Shown: positions 15,803 to 24,813, counted from the stretch's first letter. The stretch: DNA of 64,000 nucleotides from Nocardioides sp. IC4_145 (GCF_011250565.1 NZ_JAANMS010000007.1:1-64000), one strand, 5' to 3'. A program made the numbers and translations. Notes: generated by a model from the sequence alone, not told the origin.

Positions 15803-17926
15803 GTGACGCCAGATCGTCATGCCCGGTCGGGCGCGGACGCGTCCTCGACCGACCCCTCCTCCGGTTCTTCCTCCTCCCCCCGCTGGGACGGCCAGCGGCT
15901 CGAGGGGCGCCTCCTCGACGGCCGCTACCGCGTCGGTCCGCGGATCGCCCGCGGCGGCATGGCCAGCGTGCACGAGGCCACCGACATCCGGCTGGACCGG
16001 ACGGTCGCGATCAAGGTCATGCACCCCGGCCTGGGCGACGACGAGGAGTTCGCGGCCCGGTTCGTCCGCGAGGCCCGCGCGGCCGCCCGCCTCTCGCACC
16101 CGAACGTCGTCGCGGTCCACGACCAGGGCGACGACGACGGCGTGGTGTTCCTCGCGATGGAGCTGGTCGCCGGGCACACGATGCGCGACGTCATCGCCAA
16201 GGAGAGCCCGATGCCGCCGGCCCGCGCGCTGGCGCTGCTCGAGCCGGTGCTCTCCGCGCTGGCGGCCGCCCATCGCGCCGGCCTCATCCACCGCGACGTC
16301 AAGCCGGAGAACGTCCTGATCTCCGACGAGGGGCAGGTCAAGGTCGCCGACTTCGGCCTCGCCAAGGCCGTCAGCGCCGACACCCAGCACACCGCGACCG
16401 GCGGCGTGCTCATCGGCACGGTCTCCTACCTCGCGCCGGAGCTGGTGGTCGACGGCCGCGCCGACGCACGCGCGGACGTGTACGCCGCGGGGGTGCTGCT
16501 GTTCGAGCTGCTCACCGGTCGCAAGCCGCACGAGGGCGAGTCGCCGATCCAGGTGGCCTACAAGCACGTGCACGAGGACGTCCCGCTCCCCTCGACCCTC
16601 GTCCCCGGCCTGCCTGCGTACGTCGACGCGCTGGTCGCCCGCGCGACGGCACGCGACCGGGGCCAGCGGCCCGCCGACGCCGGCGTGCTCCTGCACCAGC
16701 TGCGCCGGGTGAGCACCGCGGTGGTGACCGGCGTCCGCGAGGACCCCGACCTGGTGGCCGACCTGATGCCGCGCCCGCCCGCTCCCGAGGCGGTCGGCGG
16801 CGACACCGGCGAGCTGACCCAGCCGCTGCTGCGCCCGACGGAGGTCCCGCCCGCCGTCGAGCGGGACGAGCGGAGCCGCCGCACCGACACCGCCGCCGAC
16901 CCGTGGGACGAGGAGGAGATGGCCGCGCTGCTCGCCCCGTCGAGCACCGGCACACCGGTCTCCCCGACCGCCCCGCCACCGACCGAGCACACGCGGACCG
17001 TGCAGGTCCCGGTCGCACCGGCGCCGCGACGTACCCGCCGCTCCCGCAAGGGCCTGCTCGCCCTCGTCCTCGCCGTGCTCCTGGCGGCGGGGCTGGGGAC
17101 GGGCGCGTGGTGGTTCGGGTTCGCGCGCTGGACGACCACCCCCGGCGTCATCGGGCTGGACCGCCAAGCGGCGGTCCAGCGGCTCGAGGCCGCCGGGCTC
17201 GAGGCGGAGATCGGGCCCCGCGCCTTCTCCCGCACCGTGCCGGCCGGCGAGGTGATGGCGACCGACCCGAGGGCCGGCGACCGCGTGCTCGACGGCGGCA
17301 CCGTGACGGTGACGATCAGCAAGGGCGAGGAGCTCTACGACGTCCCGAGGCTGCGCGGGCTGACCGAGGACGAGGCGCAGGACGCGCTCGCCGAGCTGAA
17401 GCTGGAGTTCGGCGGGTCGACCCGGCGCTGGTCCGAGGACGTGCCCGAGGGCGTCGTGATGGCCAGCGACCCCAAGCCCGGCACGACCCTGCGGCCCGGC
17501 TCGGTGGTCGACCTCGTGGTCTCGAAGGGCCGCAAGCCGATCAAGGTCAAGGACTGGACCGGCGAGGACGCCGACACCGCCCGTCAGCGGATGGAGGCCC
17601 AGGGGCTGGTCGTCGAGGTCACCGACGAGCAGCACTCCGACGACGTCGCCGAGGGCGACGTCATCAGCCAGGACCCCGTGGGCGCGACGCTCTTCAGGGG
17701 CGACACCGTCGCGCTGGTGGTCTCCCTCGGGCCCGAGCTCGTCGAGGTCCCCAACGTGAAGGCGTCCGGCGTCCAGGCGGCCCGCGAGGAGCTCGAGGCA
17801 CTGGGCTTCGTGGTGGAGACGAGGGAGGCCATCGGCTACCTCGGCCTGGGCTACGTCTTCTCCCAGAGCCCCGGCTCCGGCGACCTCGTGCCCAGGGGCT
17901 CCACGATCACGCTGACCCTCATCTGA
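15803..17926 (+). CDS. PASTA domain Ser/Thr protein kinase
   Basis: A 707-residue membrane kinase. The kinase domain spans about residues 42-310: glycine loop IARGGMASV, K71 in VAIKVM, E90, HRD at 163-165 and DFG at 183-185. After a Thr/Pro-rich linker comes a membrane helix near 415-437, then four extracellular PASTA repeats to the C-terminus. PASTA domains sense muropeptides or lipid II. AGGAGG precedes the GTG by six bases. Its position beside the Rv2175c-like gene equals that of PknL, but PknL lacks PASTA repeats, so the architecture is closer to PknB. Confidence 0.95.
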   Translation: MTPDRHARSGADASSTDPSSGSSSSPRWDGQRLEGRLLDGRYRVGPRIARGGMASVHEATDIRLDRTVAIKVMHPGLGDDEEFAARFVREARAAARLSHPNVVAVHDQGDDDGVVFLAMELVAGHTMRDVIAKESPMPPARALALLEPVLSALAAAHRAGLIHRDVKPENVLISDEGQVKVADFGLAKAVSADTQHTATGGVLIGTVSYLAPELVVDGRADARADVYAAGVLLFELLTGRKPHEGESPIQVAYKHVHEDVPLPSTLVPGLPAYVDALVARATARDRGQRPADAGVLLHQLRRVSTAVVTGVREDPDLVADLMPRPPAPEAVGGDTGELTQPLLRPTEVPPAVERDERSRRTDTAADPWDEEEMAALLAPSSTGTPVSPTAPPPTEHTRTVQVPVAPAPRRTRRSRKGLLALVLAVLLAAGLGTGAWWFGFARWTTTPGVIGLDRQAAVQRLEAAGLEAEIGPRAFSRTVPAGEVMATDPRAGDRVLDGGTVTVTISKGEELYDVPRLRGLTEDEAQDALAELKLEFGGSTRRWSEDVPEGVVMASDPKPGTTLRPGSVVDLVVSKGRKPIKVKDWTGEDADTARQRMEAQGLVVEVTDEQHSDDVAEGDVISQDPVGATLFRGDTVALVVSLGPELVEVPNVKASGVQAAREELEALGFVVETREAIGYLGLGYVFSQSPGSGDLVPRGSTITLTLI

Positions 17927-17931
17927 GCGGG

Positions 17932-17937
17932 TAACCT
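17932..17937 (+). promoter_or_regulatory. Leaderless -10 box TAACCT
   Basis: TAACCT lies between the kinase stop and the GTG at 17944, seven bases before it. Endonuclease IV can thus be expressed from its own leaderless transcript. Confidence 0.5.
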
Positions 17938-17943
17938 CCGCGG

Positions 17944-18846
17944 GTGCTCGACCCCGCCCAGCTCGCCGCCCGCAACCCCGTCGGCACCCACGTCACGGTC
18001 GGCAAGGGCCTCGTGTCCGGGGCGCTCGCCTCGGCCGAGGAGCTCGGCTGCGAGGCGTTCCAGGTCTTCTGCGGCAACCCGCGCGGGTGGGCGCTCAGCG
18101 CCGGGAAGCCGGCCGAGGACGCGGCGTTCCGGGCCGCCACCGCCGAGCGCGGCACGCGGGTGTTCGTCCACGCGCCGTACCTCGTCAACCTCGGCTCCCC
18201 CACCCCGCTGACCTACGAGCGCTCGGTCGCCAGCGTCGCGCACAACCTGGGTCGCGCGGCCCAGATCGGCGCGGAGGGCGTCGTCGTGCACACCGGGTCG
18301 TACGTCGCCGCGGACGACACCAGCGAGCGGCACGCCGCCGCGATGCGCCAGGTCCGCGAGGGTCTGCTGCCGCTGCTGGAGACCCTCGACGCGGCCGGCG
18401 AGGACGCGCCGTGGCTGCTGCTCGAGCCGACGGCCGGCCAGGGCCGGTCGCTCTGCGCGGGCGTGGACGACCTGGCGGCGTACCTCGACGCGCTCGACCA
18501 CCACCCGCGGGTCGGCATCTGCCTCGACACCTGCCACGTCTTCGCCGCCGGCGCGCCCCTGGACGAGCCGGGCGGCGCGGCTGCCACCCTCGACCACCTC
18601 GTCGACGTCGCCGGTCCCGGGCGGCTGCGGCTGGTGCACGCCAACGACTCGATGGACGTCCGCGGTGCGTTCAAGGACCGCCACCAGAGCATCGGGAACG
18701 GCCACATCGGCATCGAGCCGTTCCTCGAGCTGTTCGCCCACCCCGCGACCGACGGCGTGCCGTTCGTCGCCGAGACGCCGGGCTCCCGGGAGGTCGGCGG
18801 GGACGTGCAGGTGCTGCAGGAGCTCCGCGCCAAGGCGCTGGCTTGA
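17944..18846 (+). CDS. nfo: Deoxyribonuclease IV (AP endonuclease)
   Basis: A 300-residue AP endonuclease of the TIM-barrel type with a trinuclear zinc site. Zinc-ligand motifs are visible: VVVHTGSYVA, LLLEPTAGQG, GICLDTCHVFAAG, LVHANDSMD, and VAETPGS near the C-terminus. It cleaves 5' of abasic sites in base excision repair. It begins 18 bases after the kinase stop. Unlike the 63.2 kb exonuclease, no PafBC-type -35 accompanies its -10, so damage control is not indicated. Confidence 0.95.
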   Translation: MLDPAQLAARNPVGTHVTVGKGLVSGALASAEELGCEAFQVFCGNPRGWALSAGKPAEDAAFRAATAERGTRVFVHAPYLVNLGSPTPLTYERSVASVAHNLGRAAQIGAEGVVVHTGSYVAADDTSERHAAAMRQVREGLLPLLETLDAAGEDAPWLLLEPTAGQGRSLCAGVDDLAAYLDALDHHPRVGICLDTCHVFAAGAPLDEPGGAAATLDHLVDVAGPGRLRLVHANDSMDVRGAFKDRHQSIGNGHIGIEPFLELFAHPATDGVPFVAETPGSREVGGDVQVLQELRAKALA

Positions 18847-18866
18847 ACGCTGGCTCGACCGCTCGG

Positions 18867-19757
18867 GTGACCGACCGGCGTACCTCCCTCCTCGCCGCCG
18901 GGGTCCTCCTGGCGATGACGGCGACGTGGGGCAGCACGTTCTTCCTCATCAAGGACCTGCTCGACCGGGTGCCGACGCTGGACTTCCTGGCGGTCCGCTT
19001 CGCGATCGCCGGGGTGGTGATGCTGCTCGTCGCGCCTCGGGCGGTGCTGCGGCTGTCGGCGGCGTCGCGACGGCGGGCGGTCGTGCTGGGCGGGGTGTAC
19101 GGCGTCGCGCAGATCCTCCAGACCGCCGGCCTGGCCCACACCGCCGCCTCGGTCTCGGGGTTCATCACCGGCATGTACGTCGTGCTCACCCCCGTCCTCG
19201 CCGCGCTGCTGCTGCGCACGCGGACGACGCCGCTCACCTGGGCCGCGGTCGCGCTGGCGACGGGCGGGCTGGCCGTGCTGACGCTGGACGGGGTAGCCAT
19301 CGGCTACGGCGAGGCGATCACGCTGGTCAGCGCCGTGCTCTACGCGCTGCACATCGTCGGGCTCGGCGCCTGGTCGAACGCCCGCGAGGCGCTCGGCATC
19401 TCGATCGTGCAGCTGCTGGTCATCGCGGTCATCTGCCTGGTGGCGACCGCGCCGGACGGGATCGTGCTGCCGCCGACGCCCGCCGACTGGCTGTCGGTGG
19501 TCTACATGGCGCTCGTCGCAGGTGCGCTCGCGCTCATCGGGCAGACCTGGGCGCAGGCCCACCTGCCTCCGACCCGCACCGCGATCATCATGAGCATGGA
19601 GCCGGTGTTCGCGGCGTTCTTCGCGGTGCTCCTCGGCGGGGAGTCGGTGACCCTGCGGATGGTCTCGGGCGGGCTGATGGTGCTCGCCGCGATGCTGGTC
19701 GTCGAGGCGCTCCCCCGCCGGAAGGTCGAGGGCGAGGTCCAGCACCTCGTCGTTTGA
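18867..19757 (+). CDS. EamA/DMT family transporter
   Basis: A 296-residue transporter with about ten hydrophobic helices in two EamA repeats. The first repeat begins MTATWGSTFFLIKDLLDRVP and the second follows the helix of GEAITLVSAVLYALHIVGL. The GTG at 18867 is chosen as the start of the first helix; a TTG at 18843 overlapping the previous stop is also in frame. EamA proteins export metabolites such as amino acids. The substrate is unknown. The next gene downstream encodes an aromatic biosynthesis enzyme, but a separate promoter lies between. Confidence 0.92.
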   Translation: MTDRRTSLLAAGVLLAMTATWGSTFFLIKDLLDRVPTLDFLAVRFAIAGVVMLLVAPRAVLRLSAASRRRAVVLGGVYGVAQILQTAGLAHTAASVSGFITGMYVVLTPVLAALLLRTRTTPLTWAAVALATGGLAVLTLDGVAIGYGEAITLVSAVLYALHIVGLGAWSNAREALGISIVQLLVIAVICLVATAPDGIVLPPTPADWLSVVYMALVAGALALIGQTWAQAHLPPTRTAIIMSMEPVFAAFFAVLLGGESVTLRMVSGGLMVLAAMLVVEALPRRKVEGEVQHLVV

Positions 19758-19814
19758 GCCAGGTCGTCGAGGTCCACCTGGCGGGACCGGACGGTCCGGT
19801 CGCGACCGGCGCGC

Positions 19815-19820
19815 TAGATT
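19815..19820 (+). promoter_or_regulatory. -10 box TAGATT before the DAHP synthase leader
   Basis: TAGATT ends eight bases before the GTG at 19828, predicting a transcript that begins at a short open reading frame rather than at the DAHP synthase itself. Confidence 0.6.
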
Positions 19821-19827
19821 CTGACCT

Positions 19828-19890
19828 GTGACGCGCACCTATGTCTTTGGACGCCAGCCGGGAGCACCCGGGCCGGCCGTCCTCTCGTAG
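19828..19890 (+). CDS. Putative leader peptide of the type I DAHP synthase gene
   Basis: A 20-codon open frame (GTG ... TAG) reading MTRTYVFGRQPGAPGPAVLS. It would start at the first nucleotide of the message. Tyr5 and Phe7 are two of the end products of the pathway. The stop is followed after 18 bases by a stable hairpin and then by the DAHP synthase gene. This is the layout of a ribosome-mediated attenuator, but only one Tyr and one Phe codon are present, so tight amino-acid sensing is uncertain. Confidence 0.5.
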   Translation: MTRTYVFGRQPGAPGPAVLS

Positions 19891-19908
19891 GCACGCCGCA
19901 CCCCATCC

Positions 19909-19937
19909 AACGCCCCCGGCTCCGGCCGTGGGGCGTT
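19909..19937 (+). terminator. Hairpin in the DAHP synthase leader (possible attenuator)
   Basis: AACGCCCC (19909-19916) pairs perfectly with GGGGCGTT (19930-19937), and the 13-base loop can extend pairing inside. The following TCGTCGTTCCT is only moderately T-rich. A competing pairing is possible between CCGGGAGC inside the leader frame (19858-19865) and GCTCCGG in the loop (19919-19925), which would couple leader translation to the fold. Confidence 0.5.
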
Positions 19938-19985
19938 CGTCGTTCCTGGGCCGGGGGCGGGAGCCGCTCGAGAAAGAGGAACCCC

Positions 19986-21035
19986 ATGGTCGTCGTCATG
20001 TCCCCGGAAGCCACCGACGAGGACGTCGCCGCCGTCGTCGCCCGCGTGGAGGGCGTCGGAGGAGAGGCCTTCGTCAGCAAGGGCGTCGTGCGCACCATCA
20101 TCGGCCTGGTCGGTGACATCGAGTCCTTCCACCACCTCAACCTCCGCACGCTGCGCGGCGTCGCGGACGTGCACCGGATCTCCGACCCCTACAAGCTGGT
20201 GAGCCGCCAGCACCACCCCGACCGGAGCACGGTCTGGGTCGGGGCGGCCGGTCGCCAGGTGCCGATCGGGCCGGACTCGTTCACCTTCATGGCCGGCCCC
20301 TGCGCCGTCGAGACGCCGGAGCAGACGCTCGCCGCCGCGCAGATGGCCAAGGGCGCCGGCGCCACGATCCTGCGGGGAGGGGCCTACAAGCCGCGCACCT
20401 CGCCGTACGCCTTCCAGGGCCTCGGCGTCCGCGGCCTGGAGATCCTCGCCGACGTCGGGCGGGCGACCGGGCTGCCGGTCGTCACCGAGGTCGTCGACGC
20501 CCGGGACGTCACGGTCGTCGCCGAGCACGCCGACATGCTCCAGGTGGGCACCCGCAACATGGCCAACTTCGGGCTCCTCCAGGCCGTCGGCGAGGCCGGC
20601 AAGCCGGTGCTGCTCAAGCGCGGGATGACCGCGACGATCGAGGAGTGGCTGATGGCGGCGGAGTACATCGCCCAGCGCGGCAACCTCGACGTCGTTCTGT
20701 GCGAGCGCGGCATCCGGACCTTCGAGCCGGCCACCCGCAACACCCTCGACATCTCCGCCGTTCCCGTCGTGCAGGCCACCAGCCACCTGCCGGTGATCGT
20801 CGACCCCTCGCACGCCGCGGGCCGCAAGGACCTGGTCGTGCCGCTGTCACGGGCCGCGATCGCGGTCGGCGCCGACGGGATCATCGTCGACGTCCACCCC
20901 GAGCCGGAGACCGCGCTGTGCGACGGCCCCCAGGCGCTGCTCGGTGCCGAGCTGCGCGAGCTCGCCTCGGCGGTGCGCCGGCTGCCGTCCGCGGTGGGCC
21001 GGGTCGACGCCGGGGAGCTCTCCCGGACGGTCTGA
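19986..21035 (+). CDS. aroF: 3-deoxy-7-phosphoheptulonate synthase, type I (ferredoxin-like domain form)
   Basis: A 349-residue DAHP synthase condensing phosphoenolpyruvate and erythrose 4-phosphate at the entry of the shikimate pathway. About 75 N-terminal residues form a ferredoxin-like regulatory domain. The barrel follows, with FMAGPCAVETPEQ, RGGAYKPRTSPYAFQG, LKRGMTATIEEWL and IVDPSHAAGRKDLV. This is the Thermotoga-type enzyme, whose N-terminal domain mediates Phe/Tyr inhibition. GAAAGAGGA precedes the ATG. A second, class II synthase is encoded at 23467-24801. Confidence 0.95.
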   Translation: MVVVMSPEATDEDVAAVVARVEGVGGEAFVSKGVVRTIIGLVGDIESFHHLNLRTLRGVADVHRISDPYKLVSRQHHPDRSTVWVGAAGRQVPIGPDSFTFMAGPCAVETPEQTLAAAQMAKGAGATILRGGAYKPRTSPYAFQGLGVRGLEILADVGRATGLPVVTEVVDARDVTVVAEHADMLQVGTRNMANFGLLQAVGEAGKPVLLKRGMTATIEEWLMAAEYIAQRGNLDVVLCERGIRTFEPATRNTLDISAVPVVQATSHLPVIVDPSHAAGRKDLVVPLSRAAIAVGADGIIVDVHPEPETALCDGPQALLGAELRELASAVRRLPSAVGRVDAGELSRTV

Positions 21036-21051
21036 GCCGGGGGCCGCTCGC

Positions 21052-21057
21052 TACCCT
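21052..21057 (+). promoter_or_regulatory. Leaderless -10 box TACCCT
   Basis: TACCCT lies nine bases before the GTG at 21066 with no ribosome site between them. Confidence 0.45.
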
Positions 21058-21065
21058 CGACCTCC

Positions 21066-21983
21066 GTGGAGAACTGCACCGCCTGCGGAGCGCGCCTCGG
21101 CCCCGGCCGGTCGTGCCCCGCGTGCGGCCACCCGGTCGAGGCGCCAGACCTCTCGGACTGGCGCACCGACACCGCCGAGCGGCCTGCGCTCAGAGACGTC
21201 CCGCTCGCGCCGCGCTACCCGCTGTACGCCGACGAGGCGCCGGCCCCTGCCCCTCCCGGGTCGGGCGGCCGGCGCCGCGGGTGGCTGCCCTGGGCTGCCG
21301 GGTCCGCGGCGCTGCTGCTCGTGGCGGGCCTCGGCACCGCCCTGCTCGTCGGCGGGGCGGACGAGCAGGACCCGGCCCCGGTCGCGGAGTCCGCGTCCCC
21401 TCCTCCGGCTGCCTCGTCCTCCTCGGCTCCCCCGCCGGCCCAGCCGACCCGCAGCGCGCAGGACGACATCAGCCGCAAGCCGGAGCCGCGGGAGCCGGAG
21501 GACGTCACCGCGTCGGCCGGCGTGCGGGTCCCGGCCACCGCCCCACCGAGCCGGGACCTCGACGGCACCCGCACGTCGTACGACGCCGGCAACCTCGTCG
21601 ACGGCGACCGCTCCACCACCTGGCGGATGCGCGGCGACGCCACCGGCCGGCAGCTGGTCCTCCGCCTGGACCGGCCGACGACGATCACCCGGGTCGGCCT
21701 GGTCAACGGCTACGCCAAGCGCGCCCGCGGGCCGCGGGGCGGCGTGCTCGACTGGTACACCGGCAACCGCCGCGTGCTCGCCGTGGAGTGGGTCCTCGAC
21801 GACGGCACGGTCGTGCGCCAGCGGCTCGACGACGTACGCCGCGTGCAGACCGTCGAGGTCGGCGCCATCACCACCCGTCGCGTGCGGCTGCGGCTCGTCG
21901 AGGTCAGCGCACCCGGCTCCGGACGCGCCGGTCGCGACTACACCGCCATCAGCGAGGTCTCGGTCGTCGGCCTGCCCGGCTGA
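21066..21983 (+). CDS. Zinc-ribbon membrane protein with discoidin-like glycan-binding domain
   Basis: A 305-residue single-pass protein. The cytoplasmic N-terminus has a zinc ribbon with paired CxxC motifs (C4/C7 and C17/C20). A basic stretch GGRRRGW precedes the membrane helix near residues 76-98. A Ser/Pro-rich linker follows, then a beta-rich domain from about residue 150 with NLVDGDRSTTWRMRG, typical of F5/8-type or NADase-type glycan-binding modules. It could sense or hold cell-surface glycans. No enzymatic domain is present. Confidence 0.88.
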   Translation: MENCTACGARLGPGRSCPACGHPVEAPDLSDWRTDTAERPALRDVPLAPRYPLYADEAPAPAPPGSGGRRRGWLPWAAGSAALLLVAGLGTALLVGGADEQDPAPVAESASPPPAASSSSAPPPAQPTRSAQDDISRKPEPREPEDVTASAGVRVPATAPPSRDLDGTRTSYDAGNLVDGDRSTTWRMRGDATGRQLVLRLDRPTTITRVGLVNGYAKRARGPRGGVLDWYTGNRRVLAVEWVLDDGTVVRQRLDDVRRVQTVEVGAITTRRVRLRLVEVSAPGSGRAGRDYTAISEVSVVGLPG

Positions 21984-22023
21984 GCGCTCGGCGGCTGGAC
22001 CCTCGGGCCGGGTGTTGTGTCGT

Positions 22024-22107
22024 TTCATCAAGGTATGCAGGCCAACCGGCACTCCCCCGGGTGAACTGACCGTGGGGAGTGTCGGTCGGGCTGCATACCT
22101 GGATGAA
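22024..22107 (+). repeat. Large inverted repeat, family B
   Basis: Two 34-base arms (22024-22057 and 22074-22107) are inverted copies with 30 of 34 positions matching, separated by 16 bases. The arms share TTCATC, AGGTATGCAG and CACTCCCC. It lies 40 bases after the stop of the glycan-binding protein and in the convergent gap before the threonine aldolase gene. No transposase or direct-repeat target duplication was recognised. Confidence 0.85.
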
Positions 22108-22477
22108 GCCGCAGCCGGCGCGTGGACTCAGCTGACCCGCACGACGACCGTCGCGGAGGCGCCCCGCTCGACCGTGCTCGTCCACCACGAGAGCCGCTTC
22201 TGCCCCGACTCAGCGCGTGTCGACCGCGCCGCCCCGCTCGCAGGCGGTGTCGGCCGGCTGGCAGCGCGACACGGACGGCCGCCCCCTCGGGGCCACCCTC
22301 ACCACCGGCCCCGCGGGCACCCAAGCCGGGCGCCACGGACCTCGAGCTGCACCGGGACACCTCGCCACGTCGTCGCGAGCCGCTCGTGCAGCGCGACCCG
22401 CAGCTCGGCCGGCGTTCCGCGCGCGCCCTGGCCAGCGCGTCGAGGAGAAGTCGCCAGTGGGCGGTGATCTCCAGTCG
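22108..22477 (+). other. Intergenic stretch, possible decayed sequence
   Basis: Between the inverted repeat and the threonine aldolase stop there are about 370 bases without a convincing gene. One plus frame has an unremarkable stretch (QAVSAGWQRDTDGRPLG, near 22244-22294) that looks more protein-like than its neighbours but lacks a supported start, domain or continuation. It may be a gene remnant or chance. Confidence 0.4.
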
Positions 22478-23470
22478 TTACAAAGCGCTCAGCGCAGCGG
22501 CGGCCTTCTCGGCGTCCTCGCGGGTGACGTCGAGGTGGGTGACCAGCCGGACGGTGGTCGGGCCGACCATCGAGACGCGGACGCCGGCCTCGGCGGCCCG
22601 GACGACGAAGTCCGCCGCGTCGGTGCGCGGGACGACCACGATGTTGGTGTCGACACCCTCGGGGTCGACGCCGCAGGCCTCGGCGAGCAGCCGAGCGTGG
22701 GCGTGGTCGTCGGCGAGCCGCTCGAGGTGGTGATCGAGGGCGTGCAGCCCGGCCGCGGCAAGGATGCCGACCTGGCGCATGCCGCCGCCCATCCGCTTGC
22801 GCCAGACCCGCGCCTCGGCGATGACGTCGGCTGAGCCGAGGGTCAGCGAGCCGACCGGCGCGCCGAGCCCCTTGGAGAGGCAGACGGCCATGACGTCGGC
22901 GACCGCGCCGTACTCAGCCAGGGGCGTGCCGGTCGCGACGTGGGCGTTCCAGATCCGCGCACCGTCCATGTGGACCGACGAGCCGGCGGCGGTGGCCAGC
23001 TCCCGCAGGTCGCGCAGGTCCTCGATCGGCAGCACCGCGCCGCCGGCGAAGTTGTGGGTGCACTCCACCGAGATCGCGGCGGTGCGCACGAAGAACGGCC
23101 CCAGGTCGGGCGCGTGCATCTGCCGCAGCATCGCCAGGTCGACCTGCCCGCGCGGGTGGAACCAGGTCCGCATGGTGATCCCGCTGTACGCCGCGTGGGC
23201 GCCCAGCTCGGCGCGCGCGATGTGCGCGGAGGCCTCGCAGATGACCTCCTGGCCCGGCTGCACGAGCGCACGGACCGCCAGCACGTTGGCCATCGAGCCG
23301 GTCGGCATGAACAGCGCGGCCTCGTGGCCGAACAGCTGCGCGACCCGCTCCTCGAGCGCGAGGACGGTCGGGTCCTCGCCGTACACGTCGTCGCCCACCT
23401 CGGCGCGCGCCATCGCCTGGCGCATCGCCTCGGTCGGACGGGTCAGCGTGTCCGAGCGGAGATCGATCAC
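22478..23470 (-). CDS. Low-specificity L-threonine aldolase
   Basis: A 330-residue PLP enzyme of fold type I that cleaves L-threonine or allo-threonine to glycine and acetaldehyde. It starts [16 protein letters not shown], has the [12 protein letters not shown] motif near residues 25-36, D169 in VHMDGARI, and the PLP lysine K200 in CLSKGLGAP. The GTG at 23470 overlaps the stop of the class II DAHP synthase (GTGA), showing an operon. No pathway link between the two enzymes is obvious. Confidence 0.95.
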   Translation of the reverse strand: MIDLRSDTLTRPTEAMRQAMARAEVGDDVYGEDPTVLALEERVAQLFGHEAALFMPTGSMANVLAVRALVQPGQEVICEASAHIARAELGAHAAYSGITMRTWFHPRGQVDLAMLRQMHAPDLGPFFVRTAAISVECTHNFAGGAVLPIEDLRDLRELATAAGSSVHMDGARIWNAHVATGTPLAEYGAVADVMAVCLSKGLGAPVGSLTLGSADVIAEARVWRKRMGGGMRQVGILAAAGLHALDHHLERLADDHAHARLLAEACGVDPEGVDTNIVVVPRTDAADFVVRAAEAGVRVSMVGPTTVRLVTHLDVTREDAEKAAAALSAL

Positions 23471-24801
23471 GCCTTGCGGAGCATCTCTGCGACGAGGAAG
23501 GCCAGCTCGAGGGACTGGACCCGGTTCAGGCGCGGGTCGCAGACGGACTCGTAGCGGTTGCCGAGGTCGACCTCGAGCAGGTCCTCGCCGCCGCCGACGC
23601 ACTCGGTGACGTCGTCACCGGTGAGCTCGACGTGCAAGCCCCCGGGCCAGGTGCCGAGCGAGCGGTGGACGTCGAAGAAGCCCTGGACCTCGTCGATGAC
23701 GTCGTCGAAGCGGCGGGTCTTGTATCCCGAGCTCGCCTCGAAGGTGTTGCCGTGCATCGGGTCGCAGACCCACGCGACCTGGAGGCCCTCGGCGGTGACC
23801 TTCTCGACCAGGTCCGGCAGGCCGTCGCGGATGCGGCCGGCGCCGAAGCGGGTGATGAACGTCAGCCGGCCGGCCTCGTTGAGCGGGTTGAGCCGGGAGG
23901 CGAGCGCGAGCGCGTCGTCGGGGGTGGTGGTCGGGCCGAGCTTGACGCCGATCGGGTTGCGGATGTGGCTGAGCAGCTCCACGTGGGCCTGGTCGAGCTG
24001 GCGGGTGCGCTCACCGATCCAGACCATGTGGCCGGAGACGTCGTACGGCATCTGGGTGCGCGAGTCGATGCGGGTCATCGCGTGCTCGTACTCCAGCACC
24101 AGCGCCTCGTGGCTAGAGTGGAAGTCGACGCGGTGGAACTCCACCGGGTCCGCGCCGATGGCCTGCATGAACGTCAGCGCGCGCTCGATCTCGCTGGCGA
24201 CCGCCTCGTAGCGCTGGCCGACCGGCGACTCCTTGACGAAGTCGGTGTTCCAGGTGTGGACCTGGCGCAGGTCGGCGTAGCCGCCGGTGACGAACGCGCG
24301 GATGAGGTTCAGCGTCGCGGCCGAGGAGTTGTAGACGTCGACCAGCCGCTGCGGGTCGGGGATGCGAGCCTCGGGGGTGAAGTCGAAGCCGTTGACGGCG
24401 TCGCCGCGGTACGCCGGCAGCGTGACGCCGTCGCGCGTCTCCATGTCCGAGGAGCGCGGCTTGGCGTACTGCCCCGCGAGCCGACCGACCTTCACGACCG
24501 GGACGGAGGCGGCGTACGTCAGCACGACCGCCATCTGGAGCAGCACGCGCAGCTTGTTGCGCACGTTGTCGGCGGTGACGCCGGCGAACGTCTCGGCGCA
24601 GTCGCCGCCCTGGAGCAGGAACGCCTCGCCGCGCGATACGGCCGCGATCTTGTCCTTGAGCTCGTCGCACTCGCCGGCGAAGACCAACGGCGGGAGCGTG
24701 CGCAGCTTGGAGACCGCGGCGTCGACCGCCTCGGAGTCCGGGTACGTCGGCTGCTGGGACGCGCCCAGGGCGTGCAGGGTCGCGAGGTCGGGGATGCTCA
24801 C
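23467..24801 (-). CDS. aroG: 3-deoxy-7-phosphoheptulonate synthase, class II
   Basis: A 444-residue class II (plant/mycobacterial-type) DAHP synthase. Signatures are [54 protein letters not shown], and [10 protein letters not shown], which hold the PEP- and metal-binding residues. It catalyses the same reaction as the type I enzyme at 19986. Gene order matches the mycobacterial kinase-to-aroG block. It probably starts from a leaderless transcript and is followed by an overlapping threonine aldolase gene. Confidence 0.96.
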   Translation of the reverse strand: MSIPDLATLHALGASQQPTYPDSEAVDAAVSKLRTLPPLVFAGECDELKDKIAAVSRGEAFLLQGGDCAETFAGVTADNVRNKLRVLLQMAVVLTYAASVPVVKVGRLAGQYAKPRSSDMETRDGVTLPAYRGDAVNGFDFTPEARIPDPQRLVDVYNSSAATLNLIRAFVTGGYADLRQVHTWNTDFVKESPVGQRYEAVASEIERALTFMQAIGADPVEFHRVDFHSSHEALVLEYEHAMTRIDSRTQMPYDVSGHMVWIGERTRQLDQAHVELLSHIRNPIGVKLGPTTTPDDALALASRLNPLNEAGRLTFITRFGAGRIRDGLPDLVEKVTAEGLQVAWVCDPMHGNTFEASSGYKTRRFDDVIDEVQGFFDVHRSLGTWPGGLHVELTGDDVTECVGGGEDLLEVDLGNRYESVCDPRLNRVQSLELAFLVAEMLRKA

Positions 24802-24807
24802 CGCTCC

Positions 24808-24813
24808 AGGGTA
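24808..24813 (-). promoter_or_regulatory. Leaderless -10 box TACCCT of the class II DAHP synthase
   Basis: TACCCT on the minus strand ends seven bases before the GTG at 24801. Confidence 0.5.

Noticed and set aside
22122-22733. Open frames between the family B repeat and the threonine aldolase
   Set aside because: They run into or over the aldolase gene, are low in complexity, and have no supported start or domain.
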